This document shows, piece after piece, positions 38,227 through 44,159 of a stretch of 44,424 nt of DNA (position 1 is its first letter; each line of letters opens with the position of its first letter). The stretch is from a virus. The notes under the pieces are model-generated. The model was given only the letters and a program-made list of their open reading frames with translations. It made no database searches and was not told the origin of the DNA. Location of the stretch: IMG/VR virus record IMGVR_UViG_3300035670_000415, positions 1-44,424 of that record. One strand, given 5' to 3'. The translations under genes and the position numbers were made by a program.

Positions 38227-38574
38227 TTATCGGCGCATAGCGGCCTGGTCTTTTGCTTCTTCATCAGTAAAAATTGGCACAGCGTTAGACTTGTGCAAAG
38301 TGCCAATGCCTTTCATAGCGGTGCCAGTATACACTTTACCTTGAATTGGTTTTGTGCAAGAACCGAGCCCACTATTCAAACTTGGATAATTTGGTGTCTC
38401 ACGACCTGGAGGCACCGACAACTTATAAACATCAGCAAGAGTTTTGGTAGAAGATTTCAATACTTTTTTCACTTCGTGTTTTTTGACAATTTCTTCCCAT
38501 TCTGCTTTCAACTCACGCTGTTTGGCGGTGAGTTTACGCTTTTTGGATTTGCGAATGTATGTGTGAATCATCAT
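38227..38574 (-). CDS. Conserved T4-like phage protein (115 aa)
   Basis: Basic helical N-terminus (YIRKSKKRKLTAKQRELKAE) then SLNSGLGSCTKPIQGKVYTG and TAMKGIGTLHKSNAVPIF, a block conserved in aquatic T4-like phages. The GKVYTGT-x-KGIGT-(M/L)HKSN motif is the signature. Start overlaps the previous stop (TAATG). Function unknown. Confidence 0.68.
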   Translation of the reverse strand: MMIHTYIRKSKKRKLTAKQRELKAEWEEIVKKHEVKKVLKSSTKTLADVYKLSVPPGRETPNYPSLNSGLGSCTKPIQGKVYTGTAMKGIGTLHKSNAVPIFTDEEAKDQAAMRR

Positions 38575-38912
38575 TATGCGAACACCACATTTTTAAAACC
38601 AAAAGGTGCAACAAACTTGGCAGCACCATTTGAATCAACAACAACATCACCAACAGATATCGAGTGCATTGGTGCATGGCGAGTAATTTTGGATTCAGGA
38701 CCAATGTTACCAATTTCAAACACTTGCTCTAAATTGTCTGCTTCGATAGTCGCCACTTTTTTGTACTGCTTGCGTGCTTTAGCAATGGCAACGGCAGTAG
38801 GACGGAAAGTGGTGTCAAGATATTGCATATAAAATGCTGGACGAGAATCGCTATTGTTGATTTCTTTGATTTGTTTTTCGGTAAAATTGATTTGAAAAAT
38901 GTCGAATTTCAT
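38574..38912 (-). CDS. Hypothetical protein (112 aa)
   Basis: Start MKFDIFQINFTEKQIKEINN is supported by AAAGG upstream; the reading frame stays open back to 39005, but that part is the promoter. AIAKARKQYKKVATIEADNL and MHSISVGDVVVDSNGAAKFV indicate a small alpha/beta protein. First gene of its operon. Confidence 0.6.
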   Translation of the reverse strand: MKFDIFQINFTEKQIKEINNSDSRPAFYMQYLDTTFRPTAVAIAKARKQYKKVATIEADNLEQVFEIGNIGPESKITRHAPMHSISVGDVVVDSNGAAKFVAPFGFKNVVFA

Positions 38913-38943
38913 TCGTTTTTGCCTTTCGTTATTTGATTCTAAT

Positions 38944-39003
38944 ATCTTACAGGCATTGGCCAGGATGGCAAGCATTATTTTCAAAGTGTTGTAAAAAAAC
39001 AAC
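38944..39003 (-). promoter_or_regulatory. Promoter with upstream palindrome, before the 112-aa gene
   Basis: Minus strand: GTTGT-TTTTTT-ACAAC (39003-38988), 16 bp, TTGCCA (38971-38966), 16 bp, TAAGAT (38949-38944) with extended TG. The palindrome follows the preceding stop codon by one base. It is inside a spurious N-terminal extension of the 112-aa frame. Confidence 0.7.
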
Positions 39004-39004
39004 A

Positions 39005-39421
39005 CTATGCCAATTCATCAGAGGAACAAAATTCTACGAATGATTTCCAATTCCCATCAAAAGCAACATTTGATGGATTTTTCACAATTACACGATTTTC
39101 AAAAACATGATATTCGTATTCTTGCCAACAATCTTTGTTTAGTTCAGGAATGTACAAATAAATGTTTCCAACATCTTTTTTGAAATGAGCAACCATTTGT
39201 GCTGCCAAACAACCCATACCATTTGCAAAAGTGCCCATTTTTACAGAACCAGAAATTCCGTTGCCAACATGAAATTTAGACAAAAACTCTGCCAATTCAG
39301 CACCATGTCCTTCAGGATATCCATCAAATTGGCGGTACATACAAATTATTGGTGCCGATTCATTTTGACCATTTTCGTTTTCGTAAGAATCATAAACATA
39401 AGTTAAACTACGAGTTCCCAT
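39005..39421 (-). CDS. Conserved phage protein (138 aa)
   Basis: MGTRSLTYVYDSYENENGQN and PIICMYRQFDGYPEGHGAEL, then AEFLSKF, form a strongly conserved N-terminal half in many tailed phages and some bacteria. CQEYEYHVFE-type strands close the fold. Function unknown. Last gene of the operon starting at 41450. Confidence 0.7.
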   Translation of the reverse strand: MGTRSLTYVYDSYENENGQNESAPIICMYRQFDGYPEGHGAELAEFLSKFHVGNGISGSVKMGTFANGMGCLAAQMVAHFKKDVGNIYLYIPELNKDCWQEYEYHVFENRVIVKNPSNVAFDGNWKSFVEFCSSDELA

Positions 39422-39423
39422 AA

Positions 39424-39645
39424 TTATCTCACAATCTCAAAATGGTCACCAAGGTACAAATCAAAGGTTTTCACTAAATGTTCGTAATCACCTTTTTTCA
39501 TTTCTTCAACAATGCTTTTACCTAAATCAGGCGCACCAGATTGTCGAAATGTTTTATCAACTACTCCCATCAAATAGAAAGCGTTGCCTTGTGGGCCAGA
39601 CAAATCAATTTGTGGTTTAAACTTTTTTGGTTTTCGCTTAATCAT
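39424..39645 (-). CDS. Conserved small phage protein (73 aa)
   Basis: Basic N-terminus MIKRKPKKFKPQIDLSGPQG with the DL(S/T)GP-x-GNAF block found in several phage families, then a helical region. Coupled to the zinc-ribbon gene upstream (ATGA). Function unknown. Confidence 0.62.
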   Translation of the reverse strand: MIKRKPKKFKPQIDLSGPQGNAFYLMGVVDKTFRQSGAPDLGKSIVEEMKKGDYEHLVKTFDLYLGDHFEIVR

Positions 39646-39806
39646 TTTTTATACACCAGACTTTTTGTAGGTTGATTGGTAATCGGGCAAGTGTAATACA
39701 TAACATCCCGTCCTTGAATATCTTCCTCAACATTAAGAAACTCCACCTCGGTGGTAAGATGTTCTTCACCACATTCAGGACAAATTACAATAAATCGTTC
39801 ATTCAT
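39642..39806 (-). CDS. Small zinc-ribbon-like protein (54 aa)
   Basis: MNERFIVICPECGEEHLTTE provides one CPxCG knuckle; TCPITNQ near residue 40 gives a third Cys, so the second knuckle is incomplete. It overlaps the 95-aa gene by 8 bp and the next gene by ATGA. Nucleic-acid or protein binding is possible. Confidence 0.62.
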   Translation of the reverse strand: MNERFIVICPECGEEHLTTEVEFLNVEEDIQGRDVMYYTCPITNQPTKSLVYKK

Positions 39807-40086
39807 TTACATCACCCCAATCTTTTTGTGCAAATGCTGATTCATAATAACCCGCCATATAAGCGGCAATTTCTTCTTCACTCATGTCAACAGCTTCAAT
39901 CTTGGTTGACTGATAAGTGCCGCCAGTAAAGTAATGCGGTTCAGCAGGACGACCATACCACGCATCAGCAGAACCACGGTCATATGCACCACCATGACGA
40001 GTAAAAACTTCACGCTCTGAATAATTCATATTTCGTTCCCATTCACCATTCACTTTAACAAAACCATTTGGCGTAAAATAAGCCAT
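39799..40086 (-). CDS. Conserved phage protein with DRGSADAWYGR motif (95 aa)
   Basis: Start MAYFTPNGFVKVNGEWERNM has AAGGAAAAAT upstream; a longer frame is rejected. GAYDRGSADAWYGRPAEPHY and MSEEEIAAYMAGYY, then KDWG, are conserved in many T4-like phages. This looks like a small metal- or nucleotide-binding fold, but no activity is known. Confidence 0.72.
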   Translation of the reverse strand: MAYFTPNGFVKVNGEWERNMNYSEREVFTRHGGAYDRGSADAWYGRPAEPHYFTGGTYQSTKIEAVDMSEEEIAAYMAGYYESAFAQKDWGDVNE

Positions 40087-40097
40087 ATATTTTTCCT

Positions 40098-40358
40098 TTA
40101 CTGAACATAAGCAGAAAAGTGTGTGGCATCTTCCTTCAAGCAAGTGGTTTGTTTACTGATACTACCACGGCGCCTAGCAGAAGGAACATTAAAACGAGGA
40201 CCACGATACCGAATTTTATATGCAACACCAAACTTTTTCATCACTTTGCGAAACATCGTTAATTCAGAGATTGGCACACGTGTATAGATAGCACTCCTGC
40301 CAAGTACACGATATTGCAAATATTTTTCAGCAATTACAATGTAGCGTTCGTTTACCAT
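40098..40358 (-). CDS. Conserved basic phage protein (86 aa)
   Basis: KKFGVAYKIRYRGPRFNVPS and QTTCLKEDATHFSAYVQ at the end are conserved across T4-like phages. Strongly basic; the RYRGPR and CLK-x-DAT motifs are the core. Function unknown. Overlaps the HTH gene by 7 bp. Confidence 0.65.
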   Translation of the reverse strand: MVNERYIVIAEKYLQYRVLGRSAIYTRVPISELTMFRKVMKKFGVAYKIRYRGPRFNVPSARRRGSISKQTTCLKEDATHFSAYVQ

Positions 40359-40609
40359 TCGTTATCTCCAAAAGAACCATAATCTTCATCGGTGCCAAAA
40401 CCTGCCGATGCCATACCAGAATCCCAATCGCCATCCATGGAATCATCATATTCTGGTCCCTCATCACTATACGATATAGACCATTCTGCCACAACTTGAG
40501 AAACTTCTTCCTGTGACATATCCAATTTATTAGCGATTTCACTTACAGACAATCCTTGTTCATCGTACATTTCAACAATTGTCGTAACCAATTCTTTCAA
40601 CTTTCCCAT
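40352..40609 (-). CDS. Small helix-turn-helix protein with acidic tail (85 aa)
   Basis: Residues about 8-45 (MYDEQGLSVSEIANKLDMSQ, then EEVSQVVAEW) fit a sigma-factor-like or Trp-repressor-like HTH. The second half is an acidic Asp/Gly/Ser tail (DDSMDGDWDSGMASAGFGTD). DNA-binding regulator candidate; partners unknown. Confidence 0.7.
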   Translation of the reverse strand: MGKLKELVTTIVEMYDEQGLSVSEIANKLDMSQEEVSQVVAEWSISYSDEGPEYDDSMDGDWDSGMASAGFGTDEDYGSFGDNEW

Positions 40610-40618
40610 ATTATCTCC

Positions 40619-40816
40619 TTATTTGTACCATCCTAATTCCATACCAATGCACTCACGGACTTCGGTATCGGTTGCTTCTGAAAATTTAGGATTCTTCGCC
40701 AGCACATCCATCGCTTTCATCACTTCAGAAGGATTTAATTCGAGAGCTTTTGCAACCGTCACAAGACCATCAATGGCCTGGTTGCCAGCATCAGTAAACA
40801 TTCCGTAACTTTTCAT
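40619..40816 (-). CDS. Hypothetical small helical protein (65 aa)
   Basis: MKSYGMFTDAGNQAIDGLVT and ALELNPSEVMKAMDVLAKNP suggest a compact helical bundle. The start overlaps the previous stop (TAATG). No family recognised. Confidence 0.55.
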   Translation of the reverse strand: MKSYGMFTDAGNQAIDGLVTVAKALELNPSEVMKAMDVLAKNPKFSEATDTEVRECIGMELGWYK

Positions 40817-41064
40817 TATACCAAATCCACTTGAATATCAATGCCATCTTTTGTGGTAGTGGCGAAACCCATCATTTGTAAACCGTGACGCCGGCGCATT
40901 GCAATTTCCATCAGAGAATTCCAGACCGCAACCCTTTGCTCACGCTGAGGGAATCGGGAACCCATCAGGTCTTTCACTTGACAATCACCAATAAACACGC
41001 CATTAATGACAGCACGAAACTTTTGGGTGTTATTCAGACCATCAATAATTACTTTGGTACGCAT
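40816..41064 (-). CDS. Hypothetical protein (82 aa)
   Basis: MRTKVIIDGLNNTQKFRAVI and RREQRVAVWNSLMEIAMRRR-like basic helix, ending in a beta-strand DGIDIQVDLV. Overlaps neighbours by one base on both sides. Unknown function. Confidence 0.55.
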   Translation of the reverse strand: MRTKVIIDGLNNTQKFRAVINGVFIGDCQVKDLMGSRFPQREQRVAVWNSLMEIAMRRRHGLQMMGFATTTKDGIDIQVDLV

Positions 41065-41450
41065 TATAAATCCTCCGAAAATTGTTGTACAGCAACATCA
41101 CGCTCAAAACGGCGAACCGCCACCAGGTCAGGAATTGAATCGTAATCAATTTCTGGTTCACGATGGACAATCTCACCATCATATTCTAATTGTGACTTTT
41201 CGAACCATGACAGAAAATCATTTGCTTCGGTTGTAAAGCTAAGAATATAGGTTCGAAAATAATCACAATTGTGTTCAATCTCAGGTGCCACCGAATCGAC
41301 CACTTCCTGAATTTGCTCAGGTGTCAGGTCATCAGGCACATTGGTCACTTTGACCGTGCTACCGCCTTTTGCCTTCCAGTAGTATTCACCAGTAAAACCT
41401 TGGTGTGCGGCATAATTCTCAAGGTCTTGGGTATCAATTGCAATAATCAT
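41064..41450 (-). CDS. Conserved phage protein (128 aa)
   Basis: MIIAIDTQDLENYAAHQGFT, YYWKAKGGSTVKVTNVPDDL and NDFLSWFEKSQLEYDGEIVH are conserved in many T4-like phages. The WKAKGG and SWFEKSQLEYDG blocks define the family. No activity known. First gene of a long operon (to 39005). Confidence 0.7.
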   Translation of the reverse strand: MIIAIDTQDLENYAAHQGFTGEYYWKAKGGSTVKVTNVPDDLTPEQIQEVVDSVAPEIEHNCDYFRTYILSFTTEANDFLSWFEKSQLEYDGEIVHREPEIDYDSIPDLVAVRRFERDVAVQQFSEDL

Positions 41451-41474
41451 AATATCTCCGTTTTCGATTCTACC

Positions 41475-41535
41475 ATTGTACAGGTTTGGGCATTGGTGTC
41501 AAGCACTAATTTACAAAGTGTCGCTTTTTTACAAC
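41475..41535 (-). promoter_or_regulatory. Promoter with degenerate upstream palindrome, before the 128-aa gene
   Basis: Minus strand: GTTGT-AAAAAA-GCGAC (41535-41520), 17 bp, TTGACA (41502-41497), 16 bp, TACAAT (41480-41475) with extended TG. A near-consensus vegetative promoter. The palindrome overlaps the last codons of the preceding gene, which may explain its imperfect arm. Confidence 0.75.
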
Positions 41536-41745
41536 ATCACCGTTACGATTGAATTTACCCCATAAACTATCGATTACCTGATTGTATCGTTTTTGGTAAA
41601 TATCTTCAAGCGTATCATCTGTCATTTCCAAGTAAAGACTCACTTGCATCTTTTTAACTAATTCAAGCAATTCTGATTTTTTGAGTTTACGAAATTCATC
41701 CATGTCATCAGCAATCAGAGACTTTACAATATGTTGTATTTTCAT
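41506..41745 (-). CDS. Hypothetical protein (79 aa)
   Basis: Helical: IADDMDEFRKLKKSELLELV and YLEMTDDTLEDIYQKRYNQV. No domain recognised. It ends inside the next promoter module, its codons for DVVKKRH forming the degenerate palindrome. Confidence 0.52.
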   Translation of the reverse strand: MKIQHIVKSLIADDMDEFRKLKKSELLELVKKMQVSLYLEMTDDTLEDIYQKRYNQVIDSLWGKFNRNGDVVKKRHFVN

Positions 41746-41759
41746 TTTTTACCTACTCT

Positions 41760-42068
41760 TTAAAAAGTATTCAATTCAGGTTGGTATTCAGCAATCAATT
41801 CACGTTCACGGAGATAGGCAGGTTTACGACCACGAATTACCTCGAGCACCTCATATTCAACCGATTCACAGGTTCGTAAACACTCACATAATGCCCAATT
41901 TTTGTTTTCCATCTTAGCACGTGACATATGTTTTTGCACACGAATTTTAACCGATTTGGTAAATGCACGACCAACCGCTACCGTGAGACCGATATATTCT
42001 TGGTTATCCACGAACAGGCGGTACAGTACATAATTGCGGTCGTTACGTTTTTTTCGGTTGTTTATCAT
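41760..42068 (-). CDS. GIY-YIG-like endonuclease domain protein (102 aa)
   Basis: ATG at 42068 is chosen over an upstream TTG. YVLYRLFVDNQEYIGLTVAV fits the GIY-YIG pattern (YVLY...YIGLT), with Arg in KIRVQKHMSRAK, and the candidate metal-binding Glu in AYLRERELIAEYQPELNTF. This is a minimal single-domain version common in aquatic T4-like phages. It may cut DNA; sequence specificity is unknown. Confidence 0.72.
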   Translation of the reverse strand: MINNRKKRNDRNYVLYRLFVDNQEYIGLTVAVGRAFTKSVKIRVQKHMSRAKMENKNWALCECLRTCESVEYEVLEVIRGRKPAYLRERELIAEYQPELNTF

Positions 42069-42074
42069 ATACAA

Positions 42075-42812
42075 TTAAGCCGCTTTCATCATAAAGGTAG
42101 GATATTTCACAAAACCGGTTGTATCTTTTTTCGCTTTACCTTTGGCATACAGACCAACGACCACACCTTTTGGGTCGAGAAAACGCAGGTCTGATTCATC
42201 ACCATTAAAGACCTCACGACCTAGAAAGTTTTCCGGCATTTTTTCCGACTTTTTCATACCGAACACAACCGCAACATTCATGCCGTGATTCATTGCTTTC
42301 ACTACGTCCGAATCGTTACCATCAGCAGCAGAGAAGGTCAGAGAGTAATTGGAGATGCCAGAAACCTTACGATTCAGCATTTTGGTATAATCGTAGAAGG
42401 TCACACCAGAGAACATTTCAAAGATATTCCGATAACCTTCGACCTCATACTTTTCCCATGCAAGGTCACTGGTGCCATTTAAACGAAATACAGGAATCAG
42501 ACCTTTTTTCTCTGATTGTTTAATCGCCAGTTTAATATCTTTCACCAACAACCGCATAAACTCAGTACGATTTTCAAAGAAAAGAACCGTTTTCCGAATC
42601 CGTGCCTGCTGAATCATATTGGTATTTTCACCCTTTTTAAACATACCACCACGACCAGCAGTATTGAGACAAGCAGAGGTGCAACCAGCAGTCCGTTTTG
42701 GACAAGTTTCATAACCAGACAGATTGGCAGGAGCAAGGTGTAGAATATAAGTGTTAAAACCCTGCTTCATGCCTTTGAGTGTTTTTGGGTTACCAACAGA
42801 AAGTAAATTCAT
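42075..42812 (-). CDS. GP88-like/DUF7227-type cysteine-motif protein (245 aa)
   Basis: YETCPKRTAGCTSACLNTAG (about 35-54, C-x6-C-x3-C), then RGG and a basic helix, and FRLNGTSDLAWEKYEVEGYR, are shared with phage proteins of the mycobacteriophage gene-88 type. The three cysteines could hold a metal or Fe-S cluster. Widely distributed in phages, function unknown. Overlaps the 23-aa membrane ORF by ATGA. Confidence 0.65.
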   Translation of the reverse strand: MNLLSVGNPKTLKGMKQGFNTYILHLAPANLSGYETCPKRTAGCTSACLNTAGRGGMFKKGENTNMIQQARIRKTVLFFENRTEFMRLLVKDIKLAIKQSEKKGLIPVFRLNGTSDLAWEKYEVEGYRNIFEMFSGVTFYDYTKMLNRKVSGISNYSLTFSAADGNDSDVVKAMNHGMNVAVVFGMKKSEKMPENFLGREVFNGDESDLRFLDPKGVVVGLYAKGKAKKDTTGFVKYPTFMMKAA

Positions 42813-42880
42813 TTAAGACTCCAAGGTTTCATAATAAGTATCAAAGCGACAATTCCAATGAATAATGCAATTAAATCCAT
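42809..42880 (-). CDS. Very small membrane peptide (23 aa)
   Basis: MDLIALFIGIVALILIMKPW ends SLK with the stop overlapping the next ATG (ATGA). TAGGAT lies 6 bp before the ATG and could be a ribosome site or the promoter -10. A single hydrophobic segment. Plausible as a translated leader peptide. Confidence 0.42.
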   Translation of the reverse strand: MDLIALFIGIVALILIMKPWSLK

Positions 42881-42886
42881 ATTGTA

Positions 42887-42958
42887 ATCCTATAGTGGTA
42901 CTGGTAAAAAGGCAAGAATTATTTTTGAAAATGCTCTGGAATGTTGTAAAAAAGCAAC
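42887..42958 (-). promoter_or_regulatory. Promoter with upstream palindrome at +10 spacing, before the GP88-like gene
   Basis: Minus strand: GTTGC-TTTTTT-ACAAC (42958-42943), 27 bp, TTGCCT (42915-42910), then TAGGAT after 17 bp (42892-42887) or TATAGG after 15 bp. The palindrome to -35 distance is one helical turn longer than in the sister modules. Confidence 0.62.
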
Positions 42959-42975
42959 AGGAGAATAAATGAGAA

Positions 42976-43047
42976 TCACTCGCAAATACCTTCGCAGGAT
43001 ATGTGGTATGAATGGGTTTTAGTCTCTTCCTCTGATTTTCCGAACAT
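42976..43047 (-). CDS. Possible 23-aa peptide, uncertain
   Basis: MFGKSEEETKTHSYHISCEG followed by ICE starts 9 bp after the preceding stop and lies between gene 43057 and the palindromic promoter. No ribosome site is evident. The length is short enough to arise by chance. Confidence 0.3.
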   Translation of the reverse strand: MFGKSEEETKTHSYHISCEGICE

Positions 43048-43056
43048 TTTAAAAAA

Positions 43057-43263
43057 TTATCTTACCACTTCCTGAGCATCCGAGTATTTTTCTAAGCGCT
43101 CGAAATCTGCTTTACTCAATTGACCTTCACGATGAGCGACATTTAGCAGGAATTCTAACCTCTCTGCTTTACTTGGAGCGTAAAATTGAAGGTTATTTGC
43201 CAGTACCTCAAGGTCACTAGGACTCATATTGATAATAGCACTTAACAGGGAGACCATTTTCAT
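43057..43263 (-). CDS. Hypothetical helical protein (68 aa)
   Basis: MKMVSLLSAIINMSPSDLEV and FLLNVAHREGQLSKADFERL indicate a small helical protein. AAGGTCG before the ATG. No family recognised. Confidence 0.55.
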   Translation of the reverse strand: MKMVSLLSAIINMSPSDLEVLANNLQFYAPSKAERLEFLLNVAHREGQLSKADFERLEKYSDAQEVVR

Positions 43264-43284
43264 ATTATTCGACCTTATATGTAA

Positions 43285-43407
43285 TTATACCAAAACTGAT
43301 ATCAGCATTTGGCGAGCGAATTCAACCGAGGTATATACAGCAGGAATAATTGCTGCATGACAAAAAGCACCTACAATCAAACAAATGAAACCAACGATAA
43401 ATGTCAT
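43285..43407 (-). CDS. Small membrane protein (40 aa)
   Basis: MTFIVGFICLIVGAFCHAAI begins with the same (F)IVGFI start as the 48-aa protein at 32103, suggesting related short membrane proteins. One N-terminal hydrophobic segment, then a helical tail (VYTSVEFARQMLISVLV). It fits between two genes; the ribosome site is weak. Confidence 0.5.
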   Translation of the reverse strand: MTFIVGFICLIVGAFCHAAIIPAVYTSVEFARQMLISVLV

Positions 43408-43415
43408 ATTACTGG

Positions 43416-43592
43416 TTAACCTTTCGGATATTGGTTGATTTTTCGAAAAGCAGCGGAGATTTTATCTTGTACACCTTCAGCGACCAATTCAGCGTTTTCA
43501 CTGGTCCAATGACCAATCAAACGAATTTCCTCGAGCGCATCATATACAATATCCATTTCCTCATCGGTGAGGTCTAGTGTAAATTTTGCCAT
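43416..43592 (-). CDS. Small acidic phage protein (58 aa)
   Basis: Start MAKFTLDLTDEEMDIVYDAL with AAAGGAAAT upstream; the longer frame upstream is rejected because it enters a hairpin region. Helical, resembling short regulatory proteins with an LTDEE-(L/M) helix. Function unknown. Confidence 0.58.
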   Translation of the reverse strand: MAKFTLDLTDEEMDIVYDALEEIRLIGHWTSENAELVAEGVQDKISAAFRKINQYPKG

Positions 43593-43616
43593 TTTATTTC
43601 CTTTATTATGCATTGG

Positions 43617-43632
43617 ACCGCTTTTCAGCGGT
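43617..43632. other. Stem-loop ACCGC-N6-GCGGT between two genes
   Basis: ACCGC-TTTTCA-GCGGT lies 33 bp after the stop of the coiled-coil gene, beside a second small inverted repeat GGG-TATTGAA-CCC (43635-43647). No T-run follows on the minus strand. It may be a processing site or attenuator. Confidence 0.4.
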
Positions 43633-43664
43633 TTCGGGTATTGAACCCTCATCAGCAATGCTTA

Positions 43665-44009
43665 TTAAGCGGTTTTGCGCTTTGCAACCAATCGAGCAGC
43701 AATTTCGCTTGCTTCACGGGTTTCCTTATTAAACTTGGTCACGGTTACAGGACCAGGTTTTTTCGCTGCTTTTTGTGCTTTATGACCTACGGGGTTCATT
43801 AAGCGCTCAAGGCGTGCTTTCGCTTTTTCAATTGCAGCAGCACGCTTCTGTTCACGTGCAGCGGATTTAGCAGAGCGAGCAGCAAGTTTAGCATTCTGCT
43901 CAGCAGCACGCAGGTCAGCGACCTTCGCTTTCAGAGCAACAACCATAGCACGAGCATTTTTGAGGTCAGCACGAGCAGCAGCAAGTGCGGAAAGAGCGGT
44001 ATTTTTCAT
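43665..44009 (-). CDS. Basic Ala/Lys/Arg-rich coiled-coil protein (114 aa)
   Basis: Start MKNTALSALAAARADLKNAR with AAAGGAAA upstream; the frame upstream runs through the promoter and is rejected. Long Ala/Lys/Arg helix (about 5-75), then a basic tail with AAKKPGPVTVTKFNKETREA. Composition suggests DNA-binding or histone-like behaviour. Similar proteins occur in aquatic T4-like phages. First gene from the promoter at 44043. Confidence 0.6.
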   Translation of the reverse strand: MKNTALSALAAARADLKNARAMVVALKAKVADLRAAEQNAKLAARSAKSAAREQKRAAAIEKAKARLERLMNPVGHKAQKAAKKPGPVTVTKFNKETREASEIAARLVAKRKTA

Positions 44010-44042
44010 AGCATTTCCTTTGTGGTTAAAATTCAAGTTTAC

Positions 44043-44103
44043 AGTATACAGGTCCAATGCCACTTTGCAAGCATTATTTTCAATAGTGTTGTTTCCGTGC
44101 AAC
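44043..44103 (-). promoter_or_regulatory. Promoter with upstream palindrome, before the coiled-coil gene
   Basis: Minus strand: GTTGC-ACGGAA-ACAAC (44103-44088), 17 bp, TTGCAA (44070-44065), 16 bp, TATACT (44048-44043) with extended TG. Same architecture as at 34.0, 37.2, 38.9 and 41.5 kb; here the central six bases are not A/T-rich, so the arms are what is conserved. Confidence 0.72.
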
Positions 44104-44159
44104 ATCGTTTTGACCATGGTGTAAGTATGAAGGAACCATGGAAAAAGGCAACAATTCTT

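Noticed and set aside
38912-39005. N-terminal extension of the 112-aa protein (MLFFYNTLKIML...)
   Set aside because: The extension covers the promoter and palindrome; the ATG at 38912 has a good AAAGG site.
42969-43022. Plus-strand 17-codon frame with an AGGAG site (MRITRKYLRR...)
   Set aside because: Very short, on the opposite strand to all neighbours, and overlapping the palindromic promoter region; most likely chance.
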